NCBI GenBank assembly: GCA_012719955.1 | Contig: JAAXZI010000161.1 | Span: forward strand, 16,651 to 80,650 | Direction of reading: 5' to 3' | Source of the DNA: Phycisphaerae bacterium | Lineage (GTDB): Bacteria; Planctomycetota; Phycisphaerae; UBA1845; PWPN01 | Length of the DNA stretch: 64,000 bases | Shown: positions 45,441 through 54,245 of the stretch, in pieces | Position numbering within the stretch: the stretch's first letter is position 1 | Layout: every line of letters starts with the position of its first letter | Translations under genes and position numbers: made by a program | The notes under the pieces: generated by a model | What the model saw: only the letters and a program-made list of their open reading frames with translations | Told to the model about the DNA's origin: nothing | The model's database searches: none

Positions 45441-46690
45441 CTCTTTGCCTCCGTTACCGCGGCCCCGTCCGTCAGATCGTCCGGCCCTTCCACCACCACG
45501 CGCTCGCCGTCGCTGACGCCGGCCTCAATGGCGATGCGGTCGCCTTGTTCGGTCCCGACCTTCACTGCCCGCCGTTCGACTTTCCCGTCGCGGACGATCC
45601 ACACGATGTCCCGTCCGTCGACATGGCGGACGGCCGCTTTGGGCACGGTCAGACTGGGGCGGGTGGCCGTCGTCCCGTCCGCGCTCCCGGAGCCGGTGGG
45701 AGCGTCCCTGCGCGCGGCTTCAGGACTTTGAAACGCCACCTTCACGCTCATGTCCGGCAGGATGCGCGGGTCGAGCTTCTCGAACCCTACGCGCACCTTC
45801 ACCGTGGCCTTTTGCCGGTCGGCCGTGGGAATAATCGCGATCACCTTCGCGGGAATGGGCCAGTTGGGATACGAGTCCAGCGTAGCCTCCACCGGCTGGC
45901 CTGGTTGAACGCGATTGATGTAGCTCTCGCTCACGTCCACCTCGATCTCCAGCGAGCTCATGTCCACGATGGTGCAGATACCCGTCCGGGTGAAGCCGCC
46001 CACCGACAGGGGCGAGATCATCTCGCCCGGCTGGGCGTTCTTGGCGGTCACCACGCCGGCAAACGGCGCGCGAATGACCGTATCTTCAAGCTGCTGCTGC
46101 CACACGGCCACTTCGCGTTCATAGACCGCGATCTCGGCCAGTTGCCGTTCCAGCCGGGCCCGCAGCGCCCTTGCTTCCGTCTCGGCCCGGTCGGTTTCGA
46201 CCTGGCTGGCGGCCTGCTCAGAGAGCAGGCGTGAGAGCCGCCGCACCTCGCGCTCGGCATGTTCGAGGTTGGCCCGGGTCTCTCCCAGGGCTTTGCGGGA
46301 CGATTCGAGTTGCGCCTCTGCCAGCCGGAGGCTCCGTTCCACGTTGGACGAATCGATCCGCGCGAGCACCTGGCCGGCCTCGACCCTCATGCCCTCTTCG
46401 ACGAGGACTTCGATCACCTTGCCGGTCACCTTGGAGGAGACGGTCGCTTCGCGCCGGGCGGTCACGTAGCCGGAAGCATTCAGGAGCGTCCGCTCCACGC
46501 CCGGGGCCGAGGCCTGAACCACGGCCGTGCGCACGACGGCCGCCTTCGGCCGGCCCAGCCACCAGGCCACGCCGCCCGCCGCCGCGCCGGCCACCAGCAC
46601 GGCCACAACCAGCACGGCCGGCCACCGGCTCCGCGACGCATGGGTGCGGTCAATGCGCAGAGCGTCGAGTGTCTTCTTGTCCGGACTCAT
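45437..46690 (-). CDS. MacA/HlyD-type periplasmic adaptor
   Basis: The 417-residue adaptor spans from the inner membrane into the periplasm. A membrane helix (about residues 23-45, P-A-V-L-V-V-A-V-L-V-A-G) follows a short cytoplasmic start; a lipoyl-like half is split by a coiled-coil hairpin of about 100 residues rich in A, E, R (near 125-210), then the second lipoyl half (R-A-P-F-A-G-V-V), a beta-barrel and a membrane-proximal domain. ATG 46690 is preferred, as the longer frame adds 41 residues with no ribosome signal. It is the first gene of the four-gene exporter operon; no outer-membrane TolC gene is near. Confidence 0.9.
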   Translation of the reverse strand: MSPDKKTLDALRIDRTHASRSRWPAVLVVAVLVAGAAAGGVAWWLGRPKAAVVRTAVVQASAPGVERTLLNASGYVTARREATVSSKVTGKVIEVLVEEGMRVEAGQVLARIDSSNVERSLRLAEAQLESSRKALGETRANLEHAEREVRRLSRLLSEQAASQVETDRAETEARALRARLERQLAEIAVYEREVAVWQQQLEDTVIRAPFAGVVTAKNAQPGEMISPLSVGGFTRTGICTIVDMSSLEIEVDVSESYINRVQPGQPVEATLDSYPNWPIPAKVIAIIPTADRQKATVKVRVGFEKLDPRILPDMSVKVAFQSPEAARRDAPTGSGSADGTTATRPSLTVPKAAVRHVDGRDIVWIVRDGKVERRAVKVGTEQGDRIAIEAGVSDGERVVVEGPDDLTDGAAVTEAKR

Positions 46691-47061
46691 CCGTCGGAGT
46701 GCTCCCAGGCTGCCGGCTTCGTGCGACCCGGTTGATTTCAAGGCATCGGGGTATCCGCCGGCCGCGGCACTATACCCCACGAGTAGGATAGGGGTAAAGA
46801 GTCGCCGGCTCATGGAGTCTGCAGAGCCAGGGGGGGCGGTGGGCTGAAGCCTGTCTTACACGGTTTCCGTTGTGAACTTGGGTAGGTTCCTGCTTGGTTG
46901 TGGGTCGCCCCGTGGCTGATCGCTTGAATCTTCGCGCTCCACCTCTGAAGAGGCGGGGCGCCCAACGCACAAGGTTCATTCCAAATCCGTATCAGTCGTG
47001 TCTGGGGCGGGCGTTCCACCTGTGCCCGTGCCGACGAGATGGCGTCACCCGGTACAGGCGC
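46691..47061. other. Spacer containing R1 copy B
   Basis: The spacer between the adaptor gene and sdhB holds repeat R1 (46860-46995) and no gene. The bases around 46691-46800 may contain the exporter promoter. Confidence 0.5.
46860..46995 (+). repeat. Dispersed repeat R1, copy B (most complete)
   Basis: This is the uninterrupted copy. It runs from ACGGTTTCCG through GGGTCGCCCC and GATCGCTTGAATCTTCGCGC, to a small hairpin (CCACCTCT-GA-AGAGGCGG, near 46940-46957) and a tail CGCCCAACGCAC ... ATCCGTATC. Copy A lacks the hairpin tip. Confidence 0.75.
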
Positions 47062-47826
47062 TTACCGATCGAACCACCGCCGAAGGGAGTAGATCGTCAA
47101 CTGCCGGTTCGCCCGGGCGATGGCGTCGGTCAGCGGCACGCCCTTCGGGCAGACCTTCACGCAGTTCTGAGCGTTGCCGCACCCGGCCACTCCGCCGGTG
47201 TCCCGCAGGGCCTCCAGGCGTTCCTCGGCGAGATTCTGGCCGATGCCGTGCTTCTGGTAGAGCATGGCCTGCCCGATGGCGGCCGGACCGATGAAGGCGT
47301 TATGTTCGTTGACCTGGGGACAGGCCTCCACGCAGCACCCGCAGGTCATGCACCGCTGCAACGGGTAGCCCTGTTCCTGGACCTTCTGGGACATCAGCGG
47401 CGGGGGAGTGTCGTCTACGCTGTTGTCCACCGGCACCCATGCCCGGACGCGCTTGAGGTGCTCGAACATCCGTGAGCGGTCCACGAAGAGGTCGCGGACC
47501 ACGGGAAACTTGGTCATCGGTTCCAGGGTGATGACGTCGTCCGGGGTGGACAGCAGATCATCCACCAGGGCGCTGCAGGCCTGACGGACCCGGCCATTGA
47601 TGAGCATGGTGCATGAGCCGCACACCTCTTCCAGGCAGTTGGCGTCATAGGCCACCGGGGCGGCCTGCTGGCCCTGGGCCGTCCGGCCATGGGCGGCGAT
47701 CAACTGTAGACAGGTGGTGATGTTCATCTGCGGTTCGTAAGGAACCTCGAACTCCTGCCAGTAAGAGGGGCTTCCGGGGGTATCCTGGCGCTTCACACGG
47801 AGCTTGACGGTTCGTTCGTGGGCCAT
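47062..47826 (-). CDS. sdhB: Succinate dehydrogenase iron-sulfur subunit
   Basis: SdhB carries electrons from FAD to quinone in complex II. The 254-residue protein has the [2Fe-2S] ligands C64, C69, C72 and C84, the [4Fe-4S]/[3Fe-4S] cluster motif C159-M-T-C-G-C-C-V-E-A-C169-P, and C216, C222 and C226 in C-x5-C-x3-C-P. ATG 47826 is preferred, with AAGGACG upstream; ATG 47856 adds 10 residues. It is the last gene of sdhC-A-B, 98 bases after sdhA. Confidence 0.95.
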   Translation of the reverse strand: MAHERTVKLRVKRQDTPGSPSYWQEFEVPYEPQMNITTCLQLIAAHGRTAQGQQAAPVAYDANCLEEVCGSCTMLINGRVRQACSALVDDLLSTPDDVITLEPMTKFPVVRDLFVDRSRMFEHLKRVRAWVPVDNSVDDTPPPLMSQKVQEQGYPLQRCMTCGCCVEACPQVNEHNAFIGPAAIGQAMLYQKHGIGQNLAEERLEALRDTGGVAGCGNAQNCVKVCPKGVPLTDAIARANRQLTIYSLRRWFDR

Positions 47827-47924
47827 GACCGTTTCGTCCTTGTTACGTCCTCGCATCGGTGCCCGGCGATCGTTGGTTCACTCCTGGATCGGCAGCGCAC
47901 CCGTTGGTGTCTGATGTCTTCCAC

Positions 47925-49907
47925 CTACGCGCCGGCGGGCTGGGCCTGTTGGGCTGCCTTTTCGTCCGCGCTCTGCGTGTCCCGCCAGACCTGCTCGATG
48001 ATCTCCGCACCGACCAGCCCGTAGGTTCGCGGCCGGGGTGGAATCAGCGAGGTGTCCACCTGCTCGTAGGAGATTTTAGGTCCGTCGGGCGTATATTCCG
48101 CGATGGTCGTCTTGAGCCATTCCTGCGTCTGCTTGCGGAATGCCTGCACCCAGCGGACCGCTTCCGTGCGGACGGTCTCCGGATCGCCGCCCTTGGGAGC
48201 GGGGATCGCGTAGTCGGGCTTGTAGTGGGCCCCGCGGCACTCATTGCGCAGCAGGGCGCCCCGGGCGATCACCCGGGCCATAATCAGCATGTCGCCCAGG
48301 GCCCGGGTGAAGCTCAAGTTCTGGTTGGTCCAGTTGGAGGTGTCCGCGATGGCGACCCTCTTGTACCGTTCCGCCAGCTCGTCGATTTTGGCCAGCGTCT
48401 CCTCGATGCCCTGGTTGTAGCGGACCACGGTGACGTTCTTGGTCATGGTCTGGCCCAGCTCGCGATGCAGCAGGTAGGGGTTCTGATCGCCCTTGGAGTT
48501 GATCAGTTGCTCATACTGTTCCTTGTGCCGGGCCGCCTCACCCTCGAAGAGCGAGGACGGCTGGGCGGCCGCGGACCCGGCGGGCAGCGCATTGAGCCAG
48601 CTATCGATGGCCGGCCCGACGATCAGCCCCGCGAAGATGCAACTCAGCAGCGAATTGGCGCCCAGCCGGTTGGCCCCGTGATACTGGTAGTCGGCCTCGC
48701 CGATCACGTACAGGCCGGGGATGTTGGTCATCTGGTTGCGTGGCGAATCGAGGACCAGCCCGCCGGTGTGCGGATCTTTCTCGAAGTCGCACCATAGGCC
48801 GCCCATGGAGTAATGCACCGCGGGGAAGATCTTCATGGGCATCACCCGGGGGTCGAGCCCGCGGAACTTTTCATAGATTTCGAGGATGCCCTCGAGCTTG
48901 TGCTGCGTGGTGGACGGCAGTTCGGTGACGTCGAGGTAGACGCAGTATTCGTTGGGATCGACGGAGAGGCCCTCGTTCACGCAGACGTTGAAGATCTCGC
49001 GGGTGGCGATGTCGCGGGGCACGAGGTTGCCGTACTTGGGATAGCGCTCTTCGAGGAAATACCAGCGCTCCTCCATGGGGATCTGTCGCGGGTCGCGATC
49101 ATCGCCCTTCCGCCGGGGGACCCAGACCCGACCGCCCTCGCCGCGGGCCGACTCGCTCATGAGGCGATGCTTGTCGGAACCGGGGATGGCAGTGGGATGA
49201 ACCTGGATGAATTCGCCGTTGGCGTACTTGACGCCGGCCTTGAAGGCTCGGGCCGCGGCCCCGCCGGTACAGATCATCGACATGGTGGACTTGCCGAAGA
49301 TCATCCCGCAGCCGCCGGTGGCCAGCACGACGGCGTCGCCGGGAAAGGCCCGGATTTCCATGGAGAACATGTCCTGGGCCACCGCTCCGCGGCAGATGCC
49401 CTTGCCGTCCACGATGGGGCCGAGGAACTCCCAAAACTCGTATTTCTTGACCTTGCCCTCGACCTCCCAGCGGCGAACCTGCTCGTCCAGCGCGTAGAGG
49501 AGCTGCTGGCCGGTGGTGGCTCCGGCGAAGGCGGTTCGTTTATACAGCGTGCCGCCGAAGCGGCGCTGGTCGCGCTTGCCCTCGGGGGTGCGATTGAACA
49601 TGACGCCCAGGCGGTCCATCATGTCCACGATCCGCGGACCCCACTCGCACATCTCCTTGACCGGCGGCTGATTCTGCAGGAAGTCGCCGCCGTACACCGA
49701 GTCGTCGAAGTGCTTCCATTCGCTGTCGCCCTGCAGGCGGGTGAGCGAGTTCACCGCGTTGATGCCACCCTGGGCGCAGACGCTGTGGGAGCGTTTGACG
49801 GGAACCATGCTGATGAGATCGACGTGCCGGCCCAGCTCGGCCAGACGCATGGTGGCGGCCAGTCCCGCGAGCCCGCCGCCGACTACGATTACACGCTGCT
49901 GTGCCAT
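47925..49907 (-). CDS. sdhA: Succinate dehydrogenase flavoprotein subunit
   Basis: SdhA oxidises succinate with covalently bound FAD. The 660-residue protein has the dinucleotide motif G10-G-G-L-A-G-L, H41 in H-S-V-C-A-Q-G-G as the FAD-attachment histidine, and later H-P-T-A, H-Y-S-M-G-G-L and R-L-G-A-N-S active-site segments. Length fits the Bacillus/Bacteroidetes-type family (about 640). The ATG at 49907 lies 27 bases after the sdhC stop. Confidence 0.96.
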   Translation of the reverse strand: MAQQRVIVVGGGLAGLAATMRLAELGRHVDLISMVPVKRSHSVCAQGGINAVNSLTRLQGDSEWKHFDDSVYGGDFLQNQPPVKEMCEWGPRIVDMMDRLGVMFNRTPEGKRDQRRFGGTLYKRTAFAGATTGQQLLYALDEQVRRWEVEGKVKKYEFWEFLGPIVDGKGICRGAVAQDMFSMEIRAFPGDAVVLATGGCGMIFGKSTMSMICTGGAAARAFKAGVKYANGEFIQVHPTAIPGSDKHRLMSESARGEGGRVWVPRRKGDDRDPRQIPMEERWYFLEERYPKYGNLVPRDIATREIFNVCVNEGLSVDPNEYCVYLDVTELPSTTQHKLEGILEIYEKFRGLDPRVMPMKIFPAVHYSMGGLWCDFEKDPHTGGLVLDSPRNQMTNIPGLYVIGEADYQYHGANRLGANSLLSCIFAGLIVGPAIDSWLNALPAGSAAAQPSSLFEGEAARHKEQYEQLINSKGDQNPYLLHRELGQTMTKNVTVVRYNQGIEETLAKIDELAERYKRVAIADTSNWTNQNLSFTRALGDMLIMARVIARGALLRNECRGAHYKPDYAIPAPKGGDPETVRTEAVRWVQAFRKQTQEWLKTTIAEYTPDGPKISYEQVDTSLIPPRPRTYGLVGAEIIEQVWRDTQSADEKAAQQAQPAGA

Positions 49908-49934
49908 GATGGATTCGCTCTCTGTTTACAGGTG

Positions 49935-50693
49935 CTACTTGCTGAACAGCATTCCTTCCGCATCAGGGGCGCGGACGGCCACATCCGCCGGCGAATGATA
50001 CTTTTCCGGGACAACGGGATGGGGAAATCGCAGAAAGCCCCACAATGAACCGACGCCCGCGATCCCGAGACCCAGGCCGATGATCGCGCACACGTAGCCG
50101 GCTCTGCGCTGGGCATTCCGGCCGACCGTAATACCCCAGGTGATCAGACCGGTCCAGATGCCGTTGGCGAAGTGGAACACCGAGCAGAGAATGCCGATCA
50201 GGTAGACCGGCCCGGCCCAGATCCGGTAATGCTGAAGCACCCACGCGGTGGTGCCGGAGGCCTTTTCCACCTCAAAGTAGCCGCCGTTCGGCAGGAGCGC
50301 GCCGAGCCAGTGCATCTGCCAGACGTGGATCAGGATAAACACCAGCGCAATCACGCCCGTAACCCGCTGGAGCCAGTAACGGATGTTGCCCCAGAAAGGA
50401 TACTGCAGGGTGTTGGGCTGGCCCTGGAGCCACATTTTGACGCCCAGGCCGGCATGGAAGGCCAAAGGGATGAAAATGAAGGCGATTTCAATCGGCCCCA
50501 GCAATGGCCCGAAAGCATGGATCTTGTCCACCTGGCGCTGGTAGAAATCGCCGTTCTGATCGAACAGGATGGTGGCGTTGGTGAACAGGTGAAACGTAAG
50601 AAACGCGCCGACCGGAATAAGACCGGCCAGGGAGTGCAGCCGACGCAGGAGAAACTCCTGCCGGGCTGCCGGATAACCGGGCGCTTCGGACAC
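49935..50693 (-). CDS. sdhC: Succinate dehydrogenase cytochrome b subunit (b558 type)
   Basis: The 252-residue membrane protein is the single large anchor seen in Bacillus-type complex II, with five helices and histidines for two hemes: H20, H35, H80, H142 and H199 lie near helix ends in family positions (approximate counts). GTG 50693 follows GGAGG, an 11-base spacing. It heads the sdhCAB operon; the repeat-rich spacer upstream holds the promoter. Confidence 0.9.
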   Translation of the reverse strand: MSEAPGYPAARQEFLLRRLHSLAGLIPVGAFLTFHLFTNATILFDQNGDFYQRQVDKIHAFGPLLGPIEIAFIFIPLAFHAGLGVKMWLQGQPNTLQYPFWGNIRYWLQRVTGVIALVFILIHVWQMHWLGALLPNGGYFEVEKASGTTAWVLQHYRIWAGPVYLIGILCSVFHFANGIWTGLITWGITVGRNAQRRAGYVCAIIGLGLGIAGVGSLWGFLRFPHPVVPEKYHSPADVAVRAPDAEGMLFSK

Positions 50694-50946
50694 GGTGTGG
50701 TCCTCCGGACAGACTTACAGTTGCCGCTCAGAATACGCTGTTGCCGCTCAGATGTTCGACCCGTCTGAGAACCGATTATATGGCTCGGCGCGGGCAGGTC
50801 AACATCCTGCAACGCGGCCGGCAGCATCGCCGCCTGACCGGCCCGGCGCAGCGAAGGAACGCTCTTTCGCAGCGAGGGAACGCCCTTTCAAGGGATGAGG
50901 CTGGGGTTCTTCATCGCCGCTGCGGCCCGCAGGACAGGGCGGAGAT

Positions 50947-51060
50947 CAGATGTCGGGTTGGGAATGTCAGATGATGTTGGATTGGGGATTTCAGATGATG
51001 TCGGGTTGGGGATTCTAGATGATGCCGGATTGGGGATTGTAGATTTTGAAATTTCAAATT
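50947..51060 (+). repeat. 24-bp tandem array
   Basis: Five near-copies of a unit starting [CT]AGATGATGYYGG and ending TTGGGGATT(T/C/G): full units at 50968-50991, 50992-51015 and 51016-51039, with shorter flanking ones. It is AT-richer than nearby genes. Confidence 0.8.
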
Positions 51061-51123
51061 TCAGATCTTCAGATTCCCAATGGCAGATTTCGGATGCCAG
51101 ATTTCAAGTCTTCATCGTCCATT

Positions 51124-51245
51124 GCGCGAAGATTCAAGCGATCAGCAGCGGCGCGGCCAACAACGCGGCGGAGCAACAAACAACGCTGCGGCGCGACCAA
51201 CAACCAGGCAGGAACTTATCCAGGTTTGCAGCGGAAACTGTATTA
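51124..51245 (-). repeat. Dispersed repeat R1, copy C
   Basis: Read on the minus strand this follows copies A and B (ACAGTTTCCG, GATCGCTTGAATCTTCGCGC). Between its halves the GTTGTTGGTCG segment is present three times as 20-base units (51145-51164, 51165-51184, 51185-51204), while A and B have one. The R1 tail with GGGGCGCCC is absent. Confidence 0.75.
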
Positions 51246-51257
51246 CGGTCCCGCCGG

Positions 51258-53150
51258 CTACGGGGCGCTCGTGGCCGGGGCGGCCTCGAGGATGCGGTAG
51301 ACGAATTGCGGCAGAGCCTGTTCGTAGACGTCCAGCGAGGCCGCGGGCTTCCGGACGCCCGGTGCATGACGCCACTGGACGAGCCGCTTGCCATCCCATT
51401 CCCGCTGCATGCGGCCCATCTTCTTGCATACTTCGCCGGTTTTCGGATCGACGTCGCTCGGCGGGATGACCGCGGCCAGTCCGATCCGTTCCCAATAGGG
51501 GTTCAGGATCCGGTCGCCGCGCAGAATCGCCAGGATGTCGTTGTTGTTGAGCCCGTCGAGGTTAATCACGCACAGGCTCGGCGTGTAATAACTGATAATG
51601 CCGCTGTGCCAGCAACCGATCCGCAAACCGGGCTCGGCGTTTTTCTCCAGCCAGGCGGCGACGCGAAGGGCCTTCAACTTCTCCGAGTCGTCATCGAACT
51701 CCTTGTGCGTCTTCAGCGCGAAGGTTACCGCGGATTCCGCCACCACCGCCCAGGCGATCAGGCCCAGCGTGCTCGCGGCCAGGCCCTGGAGCCATCGCCA
51801 TCCGCGCCCGCCCGGTGCCGGCGGCACGCCCCGCAGAGCCGCGGCCGCACCGGCCGATAAGAGCGTCAGCGTCAGCAGGGCCGGCACGCAATACCAGGCC
51901 CGGGTCCAGTCCAACAGCAGGCCGTAAGCCAGGCCCAGGATGACGGGCACCAGCCAGAGAAGGTGGATCAGGCCGCGCTCGGCGCGGCTCCTGGCCGTCG
52001 CCCACAGCAGCGGCAGGCCGCTCAGTACCCACTTGAGTGCCGACACCTTGAGCAAGGATCCCAGCACAAACTCGCCCCACACGCCCAGCGTGAAGCCGAG
52101 CACGGCCCATTGCGAGCGGTCGCGCATGAGGAACTTGCGCCATTCCATCTTGACGGCCGCGCTGCCCTGGTTGGGTTCGCCGGTATAGTGCCAGACGTAG
52201 AGGATCCACGCCCCGTAGGCGGCCATGGTCAGGAGGCCGAAGAGGGCGACGCCCGACAGACGAACCGACCAGGAGATCTTCGTGTTCCCCGCCAGTGCAG
52301 AGGCGGGGACCTTGTCTATGTCCGGGGCGGATTCCGCCGGTCCGGGCCCTGGCTCGCGTTTTCCAGTGCCAAGGGAGCGGTTCGTGCCAAGAGCGGCTGC
52401 CACTGGAGCGCCGGGGCCTCGCAGGCCGGCCACAAGCAGGATGAGGGCTACCACCGGCATGAACAGAATGGAGTCGGTGCGGCTCAGGACGGTCAGGCCG
52501 GCGCACAGGCCGATGAGGGCGCAAGCCCCCATCCATCCGGCGGATGTCCGCGGGCGGGTCACGAGGTCGGCCAGCCGCCAGATCAGCAGGGCCAGGCACA
52601 GCGCGTATGTGCTGGTCTCCAGCCCGGCGGCGGCGATGTAGACGGCATGCGCGCAGGTCAGCCACAGCAGGGCGGCGATGAGCCCCGCGGTCTTGCCCCA
52701 CCAGCATTTTCCGGCCAGGTACAGAACGTAGGCGGAGAGCAGGTAGAGAACGGCATTCAGCGCGATGGCCAGCCTGGGAAGGCCGTCCAGCGAGGGTTCG
52801 AACAGACGGTAAAGACCGGTCAGCACAAAACCATACAGCGGATGCCAGCCGGTGGTGCGGGTCACGCCATCGGCCGTGGGGCCTTGCCCGGCGGCAATAT
52901 GGGGCACGACGCTGAAGTAGTAGTAGGCGTCATCCGAGAAGTGAAGGATGTAGCCTTCCCGGGAAGCGACCACACGCCAGGCGGGAAACACGACGTTCAT
53001 CAGCACGGCCAGCACGACCAGGGCCCAGAGCGGCGCACGCAGGTCGGCGGCGAATCGCGTCCAGAAAGAGCCGGCACGCACGGGGCATGGCGATCCGGGC
53101 TCATTCGTCTTTTCCGTGTCCGGTGTGGTTGTGGTGGAAAGTCTGCTCAC
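51258..53150 (-). CDS. GT39-like membrane glycosyltransferase
   Basis: The 630-residue protein has about ten or more membrane helices and the GT-C signature D73-D74 in F-S-D-D-A-Y-Y-Y just after the first helix, typical of dolichyl/undecaprenyl-phosphate-sugar glycosyltransferases (GT39/PMT-like). Such enzymes transfer sugars to protein or lipid outside the membrane. A hydrophilic segment at about 235-285, rich in G, P and A (P-G-P-G-P-A-E-S), interrupts the helices and has no counterpart in close homologues I know of. GTG 53150 is assumed. The C-terminal 100 residues are soluble. The acceptor is unknown. Confidence 0.75.
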   Translation of the reverse strand: MSRLSTTTTPDTEKTNEPGSPCPVRAGSFWTRFAADLRAPLWALVVLAVLMNVVFPAWRVVASREGYILHFSDDAYYYFSVVPHIAAGQGPTADGVTRTTGWHPLYGFVLTGLYRLFEPSLDGLPRLAIALNAVLYLLSAYVLYLAGKCWWGKTAGLIAALLWLTCAHAVYIAAAGLETSTYALCLALLIWRLADLVTRPRTSAGWMGACALIGLCAGLTVLSRTDSILFMPVVALILLVAGLRGPGAPVAAALGTNRSLGTGKREPGPGPAESAPDIDKVPASALAGNTKISWSVRLSGVALFGLLTMAAYGAWILYVWHYTGEPNQGSAAVKMEWRKFLMRDRSQWAVLGFTLGVWGEFVLGSLLKVSALKWVLSGLPLLWATARSRAERGLIHLLWLVPVILGLAYGLLLDWTRAWYCVPALLTLTLLSAGAAAALRGVPPAPGGRGWRWLQGLAASTLGLIAWAVVAESAVTFALKTHKEFDDDSEKLKALRVAAWLEKNAEPGLRIGCWHSGIISYYTPSLCVINLDGLNNNDILAILRGDRILNPYWERIGLAAVIPPSDVDPKTGEVCKKMGRMQREWDGKRLVQWRHAPGVRKPAASLDVYEQALPQFVYRILEAAPATSAP

Positions 53151-53566
53151 GCCGGCATCTTAGAGTCCGGCTATGGCGGCTTCAATCCCTGAGGCATGTG
53201 GCGGAATCAACCCTGGAGCCTGTAACGCAATTCAATCCGACCGAAGGCTGGTTGACTCGCCGTTTTCCATGACTTCTGTAGCGGTTGGACTCTGTACCGG
53301 CCGTTTTCTGTACAGTGGCCGGGTGGGGCCCGGCGAAAGCCAGGTGCCGGCCGTTCCCCGGACGAGACGGCTGCCCCCGTTCGGATTCAGGAAGGCGGAC
53401 AGGATGCCCGCTCCCCTGATGCGGCCGGCCGCTTTACCATAAGTCTTTGCCAGTTCTGTGTTTCGGGCTCCAGGGCGGGCGGCTCTTGGCAAGCGGACTT
53501 GAACATGCTAAACTGCCGGGCTCGTTAAAAGGACGATGAGACTGGATAAGCAGCGAGAAGATAACC
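53151..53566. other. Spacer with R3 copy
   Basis: It contains R3 copy 2 (53277-53307) and GC-rich text around 53330-53460. The L34 gene is preceded by GAGAAG (53555-53560). No other gene is seen. Confidence 0.5.
53277..53307 (+). repeat. Dispersed repeat R3, intergenic copy
   Basis: Matches 7537-7567 with 3 mismatches in the 29-base core. The sequence after it (ACAGTGGCCGGG...) is not shared. Confidence 0.7.
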
Positions 53567-53707
53567 ATGCATTACCCGCGTAAGATCAGCAGAATCAAGA
53601 AAGCACGGAAACAAGGCTTCCGCGCCCGCATGCGCACGTCCAAGGGTCGCAAGCTGCTGAACCGGCAGCGTCGCATTGGCCGGACCCTGGGCCCCAGCCG
53701 CCTCTAA
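53567..53707 (+). CDS. rpmH: Ribosomal protein L34 (bL34)
   Basis: bL34 is a small, very basic protein of the large ribosomal subunit. The 46-codon gene was found by reading the spacer: M-H-Y-P-R-K then K-K-A-R-K-Q-G-F-R-A-R-M-R-T-S near residues 11-25, and G-R-K-L-L-N-R-Q-R-R near 27-36, which fits the bL34 pattern of H/Q-G-F-R-x-R-M ... G-R-x-x-L-x-x-R. Length is normal (44-47). It is normally next to dnaA and rnpA; here its neighbours are a glycosyltransferase and a zinc-ribbon gene, so it is separated from the usual replication-origin cluster. Confidence 0.85.
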   Translation: MHYPRKISRIKKARKQGFRARMRTSKGRKLLNRQRRIGRTLGPSRL

Positions 53708-53831
53708 AAGCCTGTCCCGTCGAGGCGGCAACGCATCAGCCATGTAACCAAAACGACCGCGGCCGGCTATTATGCCGGCCGCCAGACTATCCACCCGCCC
53801 CTGCGGAAACTCAACTGTCTTCTGACCCGCT

Positions 53832-54239
53832 CTAATAATTCTCCGGCGGTCTCCACTTGCACTGGGGACACAGCACTGTTTTCCCGTCCTTGACCGGCAG
53901 GAAGATTTGTCCGTCTTTCGGACAGCGTACGCCGCGACGAATGGCCATTTTCTGGCATTTTGGGCAGCGTAACGCGGACCGGCCGCGCTCTGCGCCATCC
54001 GCACCCATCGCCCCTTGCTGGAGCAGGCGATCGAATTCGGCCGGTGTTACCAGCATGCCATGCCCACAAGACCGGCACGCGTAAGGAGCGGCCGATTCAG
54101 GCGTGTCCAGTTGCTCATTCTCGGGGTTCCCCCGCAGGAACGCAAAGTAGCCTGCGCCCAGGATAGCCAGCACGGCGACACCGATCTTGACGACAAGGCC
54201 GCGCTTGCTCTCCTCCACTTGTGACTGTGCAGTTGCCAT
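53832..54239 (-). CDS. Membrane-anchored zinc-ribbon protein
   Basis: The 135-residue protein has one membrane helix (about 14-35) and then four cysteine pairs or singles: C55-x2-C58, C92-x2-C95, C106, C124-x2-C127. The pairs make up one or two zinc ribbons, suggesting a metal-stabilised domain for nucleic-acid or protein binding facing one side of the membrane. No named family is recognised. The ATG at 54239 is 6 bases from the stop of the prepilin-like gene, so the two are probably one transcript. Confidence 0.7.
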   Translation of the reverse strand: MATAQSQVEESKRGLVVKIGVAVLAILGAGYFAFLRGNPENEQLDTPESAAPYACRSCGHGMLVTPAEFDRLLQQGAMGADGAERGRSALRCPKCQKMAIRRGVRCPKDGQIFLPVKDGKTVLCPQCKWRPPENY

Positions 54240-54245
54240 AGGTGA

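Larger units (their letters stand above)
50694..51257. other. Repeat-rich spacer upstream of sdhC
   Basis: Contains the sdhC ribosome site, then a 24-bp tandem array, an AATTTCAAATTTCAGAT block and R1 copy C. No convincing gene; the long plus-strand frame here consists of repeats. Confidence 0.6.

Noticed and set aside
48813..50048. Plus-strand frame antisense to sdhA
   Set aside because: Shadow of a clear flavoprotein gene.
50895..51860. Plus-strand frame of 321 codons crossing repeats
   Set aside because: Its first half is made of tandem repeat sequence and the second half is antisense to the GT gene.
51963..53192. Plus-strand frame antisense to the GT39-like gene
   Set aside because: Shadow of a multi-helix membrane protein gene with GT-C motif.
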